From Primulina eburnea (lineage: Eukaryota; Streptophyta; Magnoliopsida; Lamiales; Gesneriaceae): a stretch of 64,000 bases of DNA. Location: contig NC_133102.1 of assembly GCF_022965805.1 (NCBI RefSeq), positions 10,213,485-10,277,484 on the forward strand. Reading direction: 5' to 3'. The position numbers and the translations under genes are program-made. Below, in pieces: positions 44,433 through 56,552 of the stretch. The notes under the pieces were generated by a model. That model was not told the DNA's origin and made no database searches. It saw only the letters and a program-made list of their open reading frames with translations. The first letter of the stretch is position 1. Each line of letters begins with the position of its first letter.

Positions 44433-45402
44433 TGAAAGGATCGGTAAATCGAATAAATAGTGTTTAGAAGGGGGGGTTGAATAAACACTGCTCAAATTTA
44501 AATATTCTTTGATAATGTGAGTTCAGTTTTGTTACAAACTGAAACTAGATATCCCGTCAGTCAATAGTAATCAGTTAAACTGAATAAAACAGTTGCGGAA
44601 AATAAACTGACTGATAGATAGATTATCTAATTGAAAATGATAACTGAAATAATGACACCAGAATTTGTTTCTGGATGTTCGGAGACTTGAATAACTCCTA
44701 CGTCACCCCTTCTATCACGAAGATAGGATATTCACTAAAAGACTTTGATCAAATACAAAACCCTGTACTGACCCACTTCAGTTTGGACTTATCACTTTGC
44801 CAAGACTGAAACTCTTAGTATACAACACTTTTACAGATCGTAACTGATCTTAGCACAATTTAGAAAATCAAACGATTTCAGAGTGCTATGTAAGCTCGAG
44901 AATGTAGTCTAGAATAATACTGATATGACTGATAAGCGTGAGCTTTGATTTCTGAATGCGAGTCGATATTTTTGCAGCGTAACAGCAAGTAAAATGATAT
45001 GGCTGAAAGTCGGTTGTTCTTCAGTTGCTGCCTTTGACTATTTATAGACTTTCCTTCCTTTCAACGGTAACATTAAAGAATATTTGAATATTTTAACCGT
45101 TGATTGCCACGTCGACATTCTCTGACGATCGTACACTGTTCATTCTGAAATGTGGCGTTCCACTACTAGTTGCAGGTGGATGTACTATTTGTCGGTTGTC
45201 GCTTTCGACTGATGACGTGTACAGCTGAGAGATCAGCTGGTCAAGAATCAGTTGACGAGATCAGTTGATGAGAATGAACTGACGAGATTTCCAGCTGAGA
45301 GGTCAGTTGGATTAGTTCATTTGCAACGATCAGTTAGTCGGATTTAGTTGATGAATTTAGTTGGTAAATTCTTTGTCAAACGCCGGAATTAAGTTTCCAA
45401 CA
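44433..45402 (-). repeat. Copia 5' LTR
   Basis: 970 bp, same ends as 34175-35143, about 24 differences by eye. The TATA box on the minus strand is near 45040-45050 and the CAGTTG-rich U3 is at 45220-45365. Confidence 0.94.
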
Positions 45403-45407
45403 TCACT

Positions 45408-46014
45408 GTATCTGATCGAATCACAGGATGTTTACATGCCTATACTTAGCTATGGTTTGTATTAAAAATGTTGATCCTCCTTCCAATCGAGAAACAACTA
45501 TCTTCTCAAAAGGAGAGTTTTCGAGTACAGAGCTCTATACCTAGAGAAGGAGATTCAAGTACCCCTAGCACAAGTACAAAGGCAGGATTATTTATAGATG
45601 AGTCGGTCCAAGCAAAAATTGAAGCTCTGGATCCCAATCCTAAGGAAGTCAAGGTATGGTATGAAATTGGGCTCTAGCCTCTGTTTATACTTCATAACAC
45701 AGCTTCCAAAAATATCAGCACTACCAAAGTGCATCCAAGAAGTTGTTAATGAAACATGGACAAACAATGATTATTTGTCCAGATGAGATATTCTGGAGCC
45801 ATGATTTTTCAGTATAACACTAGAACCAGCTGGGAAAGGGTTACTAACACGAAGCCTTTCATTTTATCAAACTATGGAGGCCAGATATAAATATTTATAA
45901 ATTTATCAAAGATCCCTAGCAAAAGAAACATCCCTTGTTGTTTCATTAACTGAAGATGACATTTCTACCAACAGATCATGATGTCTATGAGTCTGTCTTA
46001 CAGAGATAAACAAA
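45408..46014 (+). pseudogene. Pararetrovirus-like remnant, right part
   Basis: Continues the unit at 32740-34174 on the other side of the copia element. The plus strand has a 69-codon open piece (45468-45677), then short pieces in shifting frames ('WYEIGL', 'LPKCIQEVV'). By residue pattern this could be the N-terminal part of a caulimovirus-type polyprotein, but no diagnostic motif is present. It is heavily broken and cannot encode a protein. Confidence 0.35.
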
Positions 46015-46022
46015 GTCAAGTT

Positions 46023-46567
46023 TAGGGATGGCAATGGGCCGGGGCGGGGGCGGGGGCGGGGGCGGGGGCGGGTTTGTCATTCCCATCCCCATCCCCGAAT
46101 TCCATCCCTACCCCCATACCCGCCCCAATCCCCATTTTTTCGGGTTCAGGGAATCCCCAAACCCGAAACTTCGAGAATCAACTTCCCATCCCCGTTTCAA
46201 ATATATTAACGTGGCAAGACGATAACGAATTCGGAGATTTTCTCAAACCAAAACTTATTATTATTAGAAATAGTATTAATATTAATATCAATATCAATAT
46301 TAATAATAATAAGATTATTAATATTTTAAAAAATAATATTATTATTAATATTAATAATAATATTATTTTATTATTGATATTATTTTCGGGACGAGTTTGG
46401 AGATTTCGGAGATGGGGATAGTAATCTCATACCCGTCCCGAATTACATCGGGGATTTAAAAAAAATCCCCGAACTCGAACCCAAACCCGAAAAAATCGGG
46501 GATCCCCATCCCCGTTTCGCGTTTTCCCCACGGGGCCCGAAACTCGTGGGGAAAGTTGCCATCCCTA
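46023..46567. mobile_element. hAT-type MITE
   Basis: 545 bp with terminal inverted repeats TAGGGATGGCAA/TTGCCATCCCTA and a perfect 8-bp target duplication gtcaagtt (46015-46022 and 46568-46575). The ends are very GC-rich with near-complementary CCCC/GGGG arms, and the left end has five direct copies of gggcgg. The centre is AT-only inverted repeat (46260-46385). No transposase. TIR and 8-bp duplication are those of hAT elements. Confidence 0.9.
46037..46072 (+). repeat. (GGGGGC)n run
   Basis: Consecutive ggggc units with G-runs of four or five, inside the hAT MITE. It fits the pattern for a G-quadruplex. Confidence 0.7.
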
Positions 46568-46575
46568 GTCAAGTT

Positions 46576-47129
46576 TTCATTTAAGCTTATCAAAATTTTG
46601 TAAATGTATATTTTCTATTAAATACTATGACATGAAAAACTACAAGTTTTGTAAAAAGACATTTGAAAATAAAATAAATTTTCTGTGGAACAACAAGCTG
46701 CTGGGGAGTAAAAAAACTTGTCAGAAATTATGTAACATGACTCATGTGGGAAGAAGGTAAGAACGCATCTGCCCAGAATGTCCGAACCAAAAGGAGGCAG
46801 AATTCGATAAAGGCTTTCAACCAAGAACAAACCGAAAGCATCTTTCAGAGACATGACCAATTGGTGAGGGACCACACAGAAAACAATTTCCTCGGAGACC
46901 TCAAAAACAAAAGATTCTCCGACATAAATAAAGAAGGCAGGTGGGATGTGACTCACCACTACAAAATGCAGGTCCACTAATTAATGGAATATTGGACCAT
47001 TATCTAGTAAAAGAATGGACCACTCAACTACTCATTACAAAACATTGTCGGCCACAACTGGCAAAAAGGGAAATAAATAATTCAAGGGTGAAGCCCAGCC
47101 GAACTGCTCACGAACTAACAATTTCCTAA
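46576..47129 (+). other. Unassigned, possibly continuing the virus-like remnant
   Basis: Directly continues the host sequence interrupted by the MITE. A 78-codon open stretch (46744-46980) is Lys/Asn/Arg-rich with no recognisable motif. I cannot assign it. Confidence 0.3.
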
Positions 47130-48050
47130 TTGAAGATTAATGCACAGGTTATCAAAGGCAATTGACACCAGCCGAACTGAATTTACAGAGTCAACTGACT
47201 GATCAGTTGGAAACTATTCAGTTGAGAGCTTATCAGCGTCTTCATATCAGCTGATCATTCAGCTGTACACGTCATCAGTTTAAAAAGACATTCAACCGAA
47301 AACAGTACAAAGAAGACTGCAACTCGTAGTGGAACGTCGCAGTTTAGAGTTTACAGTGTACGACTGCCAGAAGAATATTGATGTGGCAATCAACGGATAT
47401 AAAGATTCAAATATTATTTAACGTTACCGTTGAAGAGAAGCCTATTAATAGGTGAGAAGAGAAGTTGAGAAACAACTCTTGAACAACCAATTGATCTATC
47501 TATTCTCAAGCTTGCTGTTACCCTGCTGAATTTACAGCTCTCACTCAAGAATCAAAAGCTCACTCTTATCCAATTTATTTGTAGCATTTGAGGGTACATT
47601 TTGAGCTTGCTAGCACAAACCATTGTATTATTTATTTGATCTTAACTAGATCAGTTGTGCTAAGTCCAGTCGAGAACTATGAGAAATTTAGTAAATTAAG
47701 AGTTTTAGTTTTTGGCAGTGAAGTCCAAACTGAAGTGGGTCTGTACAAGTTTTGTATTGATTAAAGTCTTTTAGTGCATATCCTATCCTTGTGGTAGAAG
47801 GGGTGACATAGGAGTTATTCAATTTCCGAACATCCATAAATCTTCGTGCTATTATTTCAGTCATTTATTCTAACTTTCAGTCAGTTTATTTCCGCAATTG
47901 TATTCAGTTAAATTGATTGTTATCGACTGACAAGATTCCTATTATCATTTTGTCACAGAACTGACACTTCATTCGAAAAGATTACAAAAATCGTGAGTGT
48001 TTATTCAACCACCATTATAAACACATTTCAAACTATCAACCAATCTTATC
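47130..48050 (+). repeat. Copia-type LTR, plus orientation, old
   Basis: Related to the reverse complement of the LTR at 34175-35143: CAGTTG-rich start, 'gtggaacgtcgcag', 'ggcaatcaacgg', 'cctattaataggtg' (TATA position), 'gaagtgggtctgtaca', 'aaggggtgacataggag' and 'gtgtttattcaacc'. It is strongly diverged; ends are approximate. Confidence 0.65.
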
Positions 48051-49031
48051 ATCCCCCTTTGTGAGAATCAATAACATTTAAAAAGATTAAAAGGAATTTT
48101 TAAGTTCGAGCGATAAGAAAGCTCCCCCTCAAGAAATGAATTTTAAAAATGAGTTTAAAACGATTTAAAACATTTTTCAGTTCGAGGGATAATTTTAAAG
48201 AAAACTCCCTCTCAAAGAACTGAACTAAAAAAATCTCCCTTAAAAATATAATAATTCACGCGATTTAATGAAGTTTTAGCAACTTTTAACATTCAAGCAG
48301 TTTAGGCAATACATTAACTGAAGATATCAGTTCAGTAATATTCAAACCAAATGGTAACATGATGTTTATTTAATCAAATAAGCGTCCCTTGTATTATACA
48401 TTAAGCACACCAACAAGTGTAAGGGAAATGCTGCTACACTAGAAAATATTAAACAACATCAAATATCAGTCAGTTTATACATAATAGAACTCAATGTACC
48501 GATAATTGGTTGCCTTGAATGCTTTAAATGCTTCAATTTTGAGTCTCTTTTTGCCAGAAGAGCAGCTAATTTGCCTTGAACTTGATCTTTGTGCTGGCTA
48601 ACTGCTCGAGCTGACTCAAACTGGACTCAATTGATGTTGAACCGCATTGATCATCTACTATGATCTGATATGGCAGTTAAGCGGCGGTATACTGCTGATG
48701 ATTAAGCTCCACTTTAATCATCCAAAATTTTAGCTTATCTGGGTTTCGTCTATTGATCAGTTGGAACTGCTAGGTTGGAAACTGAAATCTTGTCCATCGA
48801 TCAGTTTAGTTGTTCTGCTGCTACTTGAACTCAAAACCCTATAAGTTGCTAAAACAACAAAATCTGGAGTCGAGATAAGTAACTACAATGTTAGTTGAAG
48901 ATCAAACAATCTTCTCTCTTCTCACGGTAAACTCATATAAAAATTTTAAGAGGATTCTAAATCCATTTTAAATAAAATTTTGAAATATATTTTAAAATAT
49001 TAGCTTTCAAATATCATTCTTAGAACAACTA
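48051..49031 (-). other. Short internal region of a minus-strand element
   Basis: A purine tract on the minus strand (AAAGGGGGAT, 48051-48060) and an initiator-Met primer site (49032-49043) bound about 980 bp with no convincing frame. This resembles the inside of a non-autonomous LTR element, but a matching left LTR is not visible. Confidence 0.4.
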
Positions 49032-49043
49032 GCTCTGATACCA
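49032..49043 (-). other. Primer binding site, initiator-Met tRNA
   Basis: The minus strand reads TGGTATCAGAGC, five bases from the LTR that starts at 49049. Confidence 0.8.
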
Positions 49044-49048
49044 ATTTA

Positions 49049-50276
49049 TGGATTGGTTCGGGCACCTTTGAAGGTGTTTCAAACACAATATTCTCAATGA
49101 GCTGCAATAGCTTATGTTCTAAGAATGTAAACACCGATGAATTAGATCGAATTTGGTTTTAAACTAAGCGAAAAATACTCGAAATAATCATTCGTTCTGA
49201 GACTTTAACTGTTCCTACGTCACCCATTTTACCACCTCGGGTAGGTTCCACTAGAAGACTTTGATTTATACAACACCTTGTACAAACCTACCCAGCTTAG
49301 GACTTACACCACTACCTATCTGAACTCCTAGTCTAGACTGAAGCTAGCACCTTCCAGCCAACACTTGTTTAACGTCTATGTGTCAAAGACTACATACACA
49401 AGTTTAACGTCTTTGTGCAAGACTCACTCAACTATGCAATAAGCTCAACTCTCTGTATATGTGAGTGATTGTGTGTGTGCGTGTGTGAGAACTGATCTAT
49501 GAATACAATATGAAAGTGTTCTCATACACTGATAATTTTGATTCTAGACTAAGTTGTTGATATGCCCCATTTTTCTCTTCTTTTCTGATCTTCACACACA
49601 CTCTTTTTTTTTATTTATGGTCTTGATCTTGTATTAATAGAGGTAACATGATCGTACACCAAAACTCATCAAATATGAACGTTGCAGTTTGAATTCGTTC
49701 CTCGAAATGTGCATGTACTTTCCGTCAGCCATTCTGGAACGTTTTGGCTTTAAGCACTGCTGCAACGTCTATCATTGTCCTTTGACTGGGCAAAAGCTTT
49801 TACTCAGTGCGAACAACTGGATTCTATTGAATAAGCTTGTCGTGTTATGAAAATTGGTCGGCTCCTAACTGATGTTCTGAACTGGTCAGTTGAACTGATC
49901 TTGAACTAGTTCGGTGAAATCACTTGGCTCGTCAGCTGAACTGATTTCGCTACTTCAGTTGAACTGGTCAGCTGGACTTTTAATAAGTTAAGCTCTTCAT
50001 CAGCTGGTCGGGCTTCTGAATGTCTTCTGCTGAACTACCTATCAGCTGGACAATCAATTGAACTGGTCTTTTGATATATCATTTGAACTGATTCAGTTTG
50101 GGCGATCTGATGGCGCTTTCAGTTTGTGCTTCGATAGTTCAATTTTGGCTCAATAACTGATCAATTCGAATCTTGATCAGTTTCAGTTTCTGCGCACTTA
50201 TATAAAATAATTAGAAGCAAAATAACAAGTTTTGTTAACACCAAAATCAAGATTGCGAACATGAAATATTTCAACA
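49049..50276 (-). repeat. Copia-type LTR inserted into copia RT
   Basis: 1228 bp from tggattggttcg to atttcaaca. The block order is that of the other copia LTRs ('gttcctacgtcaccc', 'aagactttgattta'), and the U3 is CAGTTG/CAGCTG-rich (49870-50190). Immediately right, at 50277, an RT frame starts in mid-domain, so this LTR or its element broke an older copia pol. Confidence 0.75.
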
Positions 50277-51545
50277 TTTACTCAAAAATTTTAAGATGGA
50301 GAATTACACAGTTACTGTCATCCCTATGAGCTCATTAATCAAATTAGACAAAGATGAAGGGAAAATTTACGTGGATATCGCAATGTAAAAATGTTTATTT
50401 GGCTCACTATTATATTTGATCTCTAGCCGATCAGAAATCAAGTTTGTTGTTTTCTTGTATGCTAGTTTTCAGGCTCATCCTAAACAATCTCATATACTGC
50501 AGCTAAATGCATTCTTAAAAATCTTAAAGGGACTCCATGTATGTAGGGGTGTTCATCGGTCGGTTCAATTCGGTTTTCAGTTTTTTCGGTTTTAGAAATA
50601 TATAATCCGATATCCGAACCATTTTTCTTCGGTTTGGTTCGGTTTTCTACCAAAACGGTTTGGTAATTTCGGTCGGTTAATTCGGTTTTAGTATAATTAT
50701 TTAAATTAATAATATAAATATATTGTAAAATATAATATGTTAACTTTATATATGTTTTCTTAGTAAAATATTTAAATATAAGGTCTAAATTAATTAAACA
50801 AACAACAATCAACTAAAAATTGTTCAAAATAGTTTTTCATTCACTAAATATCATATCAAAATATAAAATATAAATAAAAACATAAAAAAATTTTAATTTA
50901 CTGAAATTTCGGCTTTTTCGATTTTTTCGGTTTTGACATATATAATCCGAAACCGAACCAAATAAACTTCGGTTTTAACATTTATATCCGAATTACAAAA
51001 TTCGAATTTCGGTTCGGTTCGGTGTTCGGTTTGGATTTTCGATTTTTTCGATTTTATCCGAAGTTTAAACACCCCTACATGTATGGGTATTTGGTATCCC
51101 AAAGACTCAAGTTTTAACATTATTATCTATTCAGATGCAGATTATGCAGGTTTCAATATATATAGGAAAATCACCAGTGGATCATGTCATTTTCTTGGAG
51201 ACATTCTGATATCCCTATTCAGAAAGAAGCAAACATCAATCCCACAATGATGGTTGAAGCTGAGTATCTAGATGTTGGGAGGTGTTGTACACAATTATTA
51301 TAGATTCATCAACGATTGCGAGATTATGATATTCAAACAGTTGAATCACCAATCTTTTGTGATGTTACAAGTGCCATAGAAATCACCTAAAATCTTGTCT
51401 TTTACTCTCAGACAAAACATATTGACATTAGAAATAATTTAATCTGAGACAATGTAAGGAAAAAAGACATCCGGCTAGAGTACATTTCAATAGATAACCA
51501 AGCTGCTGACATATTCACTAAGCCATTAACCGAAGCTAAGTTTTA
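50277..51545 (+). pseudogene. Copia RT end and RNase H, split by a MITE
   Basis: Plus-strand pieces match copia pol: the RT thumb ('FKMENYTVTVIPMSS') at 50285, then 'SLLYLISSRSEIKFVV' and 'NAFLKILKGT'. The hAT MITE at 50544-51077 interrupts. RNase H follows at 51086 ('GIWYPKDSS', 'YSDADYAGF', 'FRKKQTSI'; then 'QAADIFTKPL' near 51520). Many stops and shifts. It is more diverged than the pol at 39174-42373. Everything upstream of the RT thumb is gone. Confidence 0.82.
50544..51077. mobile_element. Second hAT-type MITE
   Basis: 534 bp with inverted ends TAGGGGTGTT/AACACCCCTA and an 8-bp target duplication catgtatg (50536-50543 and 51078-51085). The arms are rich in ttcggtt repeats ('ttcggttcggt') and the centre is AT-rich. 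Not closely similar to the MITE at 46023. Confidence 0.88.
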
Positions 51546-52043
51546 AAATTCTCTAATATTATTGGTTTATCTGTTTAGGGGGACAAAATTCAAGGTGAGA
51601 AAATATGTATCAAGCCGGTACACAACTCTGACCGCTCTGGCTAGAGTTTGTGGAAGTTTCATTTTATCACATGCTCTGACTGTTTTTTCTATTAAACAAA
51701 CTAATCGATTCGAGCGGTACAATATTTATTATTTAAAATTTTGAATTATCCCTATTTCATATTTGTTGATGTAACGATTTTTATCCGCATTTAAATTTTT
51801 TATTTTTACTTGGATGTATGAACCACCAGAAGTCATTTTATGATGCTTCAAATTTTAACTAGTGTCATACAAACACATAGACTGTCATGTCTATCAAAAT
51901 GTATCGTATATGTATTCATTGTTTAACATATTTTAATCTTTCCGATCACTTAAACAACTCTATGCATTCTATTTGCACTCTTGTTCTCTTGCACTCTAAC
52001 CAGTTCACAGAGCAACACAAGTTTTTTACTTCAACTCACGAAA
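51546..52043 (+). other. Spacer between copia pol and accessory ORF
   Basis: No supported gene. A 'ttagggggacaaa' purine run occurs near 51573. There is no sign of the antisense gene present at this place in the copia element at 34175. Confidence 0.45.
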
Positions 52044-54140
52044 ATGACAAGCTACTCTAACGACAATCTTGTGTTTCACTTCAAATTAGTTCTGACCATG
52101 AAATATGAGTCCATTCTCACCATGTTTAGGATGTTGTGATATGAATCTGACCGGACATTACCAGCTAACTATTGAAAAGAAGCTCAAGAAAGATCCACTA
52201 GGACTCATGGCAAGCTATCAAGGGCATGAAAATCAAGTTTGGGGGAATTATAATATCATTCAAATGTTGAAGAACCAAGGAAAGAGCCTCCAGGCCAAAG
52301 CAGGTGCGCTTCAGCAACCATTTCCGACTTTCCCCAGCGTGCCAGGCCAAGAAAGGTGCTCGCCAGCGAATATGTGTTACTTGTTTCTAAATATTAAAGA
52401 TCGGGGTTAAAAAATATTGTTGTTCATTGAATCAAGGGTGCGACTGGGTCTAGTTCGTGTTTGTCTTTCTTGGGTAACCAGATTCGCATCATGTTGGAAG
52501 CTTCTAGTGCTTGATGAGCTCTTTGCAACAGGCAAGATTGAGCATGGATCAATTATGTGCGCTATTCAAGGATACAACATAAGAATCACCAAGAAGATGT
52601 TCTCAGAAAGTTTTTGACTACCTACCTCGGTCTAAGTGCATTTTATGAGATTCAAGAATTTAATTTTTCACATTGGAGAGTTGAATTCTCTATCTAGTTA
52701 ACTTCTTTCTTCCTCCATCTGCTTGAAGAAATACCTCAAAGTAGAGTACATTCTACTTGCAGAAATTTTGAGCAAACCATTGTTGACAAAGGCAGGTGCC
52801 TTCGAAAAGTCATTACAGAAATTTTTATTTGCATGGAGACCATCGCCTATAGAATCAATATCATCTGGTCTTACATTATATTCAAGATTTTCAAAGCCAT
52901 GATAAAGAAGGATTCTCAATCTCTTGGGTTTGTTGTTCTGTTATGCTATATGTTGGAACAAATAAATACCAAACGGGTGGATGTTTCAAAGCTCCACCCG
53001 ACTAAACTCATCAACTGGCCCGCTGTGGAATCATATAAAAAAATGTGAAATGGCATTGAATTGTTGGTTGTTAAAAGTGAAAAGGTAGAAGAGAAAGAAC
53101 AAAAGAAAAAGACCAAGCTAGCCAAAACACCAGCTAAAGCGACCAAGAGGAAATTTGTTCTCTTATCAGATTTCGAAATTGACAAAAACAAAGAGAAGAT
53201 ACCTCTCACTCAATTCTTTAGTGTGTCAAAGAAAGTGGATGAACCCAAGGAAAATACTGAAAAGGCGAAGAAGAAGAAGAAGAAGAAGAAGAAGAAGAAG
53301 ATCAAGCTAATAAAGTTTGTCGACGAGCCACTCTGATCTGAAGCAATTCCAGTCATTCCCTTTTCTATCCTAAAATGAGTTAAGAGAGTTGAATGAGAAG
53401 AAGTGACAACTCAATCTGGTATGCCGTCCATTGACCCCCATGGCAAAGGAAAAGGGATACTTTTTGAGGAATCCAAGTTACCCAACGTTCAGACTGAAAT
53501 CAATCTGGTAATGCAGTGAGTGGGTGAGATTGCTAGCAAAAGACTAAGATAATTTGATACGTAGGTGGACTATCAAACCTTTGTCCATTTCAATGTAATC
53601 TGAAAAGAAAAGAAAAGAAAAGAAAAACTCAATTGTTATTGGGCTAGAGAATTAGACTCAGGATTGAGCTGAAAGGGGCTGACCTCTGAATCATTAGGAT
53701 AGATAGATTTCATTGAGCTCCAAATTAGGGAAAGTGTGCTGAGAGAATTCATAAAGCATAAGCGTTCTAGCTTCAATGCTCAAAGTCCATCCTCCAAGGA
53801 TGATGTTGTGGTCATCAGCCATCTCGAAATGGATGCACTATCTGTTTGCATGGACGTGAAAATGAGAAGGGAAGAATATGAGCTACCTCAAGCTGAAAAA
53901 TAAGCCTCTGAGGCAAATTTTCATCTAGGAGCAATGCAGGCAGGTGCACAACCAATTTTTAAGAGATCCCAACCAAAGTTCTCCAAACTCAAGCTATTGA
54001 AGAAGTTGTGATAGAAGAACAAGCTCATACCATTCCTACACAGAATCAGGAAATTCTGCAACCCCTCTACCACTCCAGTTACTGATCTGACCTTTCCATA
54101 TCCAACCATTGTAATTTCTACATAATATCCTCTATCTCCT
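52044..54140 (+). pseudogene. Decayed copia accessory ORF, homologue of 35284-37875
   Basis: Starts at the ATG of MTSYSNDNLVFHFK and continues in broken frames. The match to the accessory ORF of the other copia element is by pattern: 'LTKAGAFEK' against 'LAKAGSFAA' (52780-52810), 'LGFVVLLCYML' against 'KGFAVQLIYLL' (52920-52960), 'TKRKFVLLSDFE' against 'AKRKLILSASDSE' (53140-53180) and 'HGKGKGILFEE' against 'EKGKGKLIEE' (53440-53480). A run of Lys codons from an AAG repeat (53266-53300) is new. Position after RNase H on the same strand is the same as in the other element. Many stops. Confidence 0.65.
53266..53300 (+). repeat. AAG microsatellite
   Basis: About 11 GAA/AAG triplets, in frame with the Lys-rich part of the decayed accessory ORF. 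A short (AAAAG)n run is at about 53603-53626. Confidence 0.85.
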
Positions 54141-54671
54141 ACGGTAACGTCCAAAAGTCAACCCACGTAAGCCGTAAATGTGTTAAATTGCTTAATTTTT
54201 TTATTTAATTGATTTTAAACGATTACTTGATATATATTATACGATTATAGGTCTAATTGCATGATTAGATTACATGATTTCATGAGAATTGAAGGTTTTA
54301 TCTGAATATTCGATAATAGGTTGAGGAAAAGAAACCAGAGACGATCAAGATAAAATATTTTTTTAAATAAATGTTTACAAGACTTATTAATATGATTAAA
54401 TAAGATTAATTTTTTCTAAAAATAATACAGTCCAAATTATTTTACGAGACGAGCTCGATTTTATTCGGGAAGTCAGTTTTAGGCAAATGAGATACTTTTA
54501 AAGAACCAAAAGTATTATTTTTGAAAATCAATTTTTATAAAATTTTATTTATAATTAAAAAGGTATAAACGGCCTAATTTACCTAAGATTAGAATGCCCA
54601 ATATTCCTAAACAAAAAGCTCAAAACCCTAACTCATTAAACACATAAATTTCAAAAATAATAAAAAGCAAA
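54141..54671 (+). repeat. Truncated Tekay-type LTR
   Basis: Has the order of the Tekay LTRs: 'ggttgaggaaaagaaaccagagacgatca' corresponds to the block after 'tttcaggcg' in the LTR at 8318, with similar T-rich surroundings. Only the first 0.5 kb remains; it is cut at about 54671 by a copia-type LTR. Confidence 0.5.
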
Positions 54672-55916
54672 CTGAAGGATCGCTTGCAGAGCACCTTGAG
54701 GTGATTCAAACAAAATATTCTCCAAGAGCTGCAATATCTCGTGTTTTAAGAATGTATATACCGATGAATTAGATCGAGTTTGGTATAGAACCAAGCGAAA
54801 AACACTCGAAATAATCATTCGTTAAGAAACACTGATATATTTTATATCCTGTATAACTGAATAACTATAAATAGCAGGATTCAGTTGAGACATACATCAG
54901 TTTAGTTATTGTGAAAACTGAACCGATATATGCTCTTACTGGTTAAATCAGTTTGAAAACAATAGTTAAATAATTAAATACACAAGATATGTTTATGGAT
55001 GTTCGGAGACTTCAACTGCTCCTACGTCACCCCTTCTACCACCTCGGATAGGATCCACTAGAATGACTTTGATTAATTACTGCAAGTATAGTAACCCACC
55101 CAGATTAGAACTTACCTACTGCCTAATAGAACTCCTAGACTAGACTGAAGGCAGCATCTTCCAGTCAACACTGGTTTAACGTCTGTGTGTCAAAGACTAT
55201 ATACACAAGTTTATTGTCTTTGTGCAAGACTTTATTTGAGTGGTGGTGCGCGTGCGTGTGAGAGAACTGAACAATGAAAGCACCACGAAGGTGTTCTCAT
55301 ACATTGAGGGAAGTAAGCTTCTAAACTAAGCTGATATGACTGAGTATTCCCTCTGGGCAAATTGCTTCTTGTGAGCTGATAAGTAAATAAACGTGCCCTT
55401 TCTTTTTATTTTCACACACTCTTGTATGTGCTCTCTCACTTGCTGATGGTCTTGAGCTTGTATATATAGAGGCATTGAGACAATACTTCAAAACTCATCA
55501 CATGTAATCGTTGAAGCTTGAATTCGTTCCTTGATATATGTGTCTTGACTTTTCTGACATGCCTCCAGGAATCTCTCGCCTTTAATCTTTGCTGCAACGT
55601 TCATTATTGTACCTTTGAACGTACAAATGTTTTTTATCTTTGTGCGTAGTTGGAATCCACCAAGATAAACTTTTCTTGATCTGCAACTCATTGATTCCTA
55701 ACTGATGTTCCTAAGTGGTCATCTGAACTGATCTTCAGTTGGGCTTGGTGAAATCAACTGACTCGTCAGTTGAACTAATTTCACTCTTTCAGCTGAACTG
55801 GTCAGTTTGGTTCTTCATCAGTTGAACTCTTCATCAGCTGGCCGGACTTCTGAACATGTTCTGCTGAACCACCTATAAGCTGGACAATCAGTTGAACTGT
55901 TCTTTAATATGTCAGT
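54672..55916 (-). repeat. Copia-type LTR, truncated by the next element
   Basis: Close relative of 49049-50276: 'gaattagatcgagtttgg', 'cgaaataatcattcg', 'ctcctacgtcaccccttctaccacc' and CAGTTG/CAGCTG-rich U3 (55700-55915). It stops at tcagt (55912-55916), the left target site of the Tekay-like element that follows. Confidence 0.75.
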
Positions 55917-56552
55917 TGTGGGGACCCGAACTTAATTCAATTCTTAATCACTTTCTGGGGAATAATTACTCAATTAAAATAAACAGGTTCTATTTTTTTT
56001 TTTAAAATACAAGAGTACGCAGCATATGAAATAAGTCCTATTTCATTTACAAGATCACTAATCAGATTCTAAGTACAAATCCTGTACAAACGTAAATCAT
56101 AATATCTACTGTTTCTTCACTACACCTCAGGTGATATAACAGATATACTCCTAAGTCCGGATCTCCACGCTAACTGTCTGCTCTCATCCTCTTCTTGACC
56201 CTGATCCAGCCCCACCTGTTGTCATGTACACATACAAAACAAGACAACAGCCGGATAACTCCGGTGAGAAATACATCCCAGTATAAACAATGTAAACATG
56301 CAATCATATAAAAACATATACAAAAGCATATAATAAATATTCATAACATGTATCAAATCAGAAACATAAATCAATATCAAGCAATGAATCACACTCAGAC
56401 TCAGACAACGCGTCGTCTCAGACTCGACTCAACTCTAACATATGGATCCCGATGTCTAGATATTGAGAATTATATCGAATCTCCGTCGATAGGAATGAAT
56501 CAACCCTAAACAGAATCGATATAATTCCTATATCTAGTGTCTGGGCGAAACA

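Larger units (their letters stand above)
34175..45402 (-). mobile_element. Ty1/copia element with sense and antisense accessory ORFs
   Basis: 11,228 bp, LTRs 969 and 970 bp, target duplication tcact at 34170-34174 and 45403-45407. In element order (right to left): 5' LTR, initiator-Met primer site, gag, pol, an antisense small gene, a long sense accessory ORF, polypurine tract, 3' LTR. The LTRs differ by about 2.5% by eye. Gag has a Trp-to-stop change, RNase H has a frameshift and a stop, and the accessory ORF has one stop, so it is inactive. Size and layout resemble SIRE-type copia elements, which also carry an extra gene after pol. Confidence 0.93.

Noticed and set aside
46028..46421. Gly-rich and Asn/Ile-rich frames
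   Set aside because: Translations of the GGGGC run and the AT core of a hAT MITE.
53061..53336. Lys-rich host nuclear protein
   Set aside because: The Lys run is an AAG microsatellite inside a decayed copia accessory ORF; the frame has no independent start or upstream promoter.
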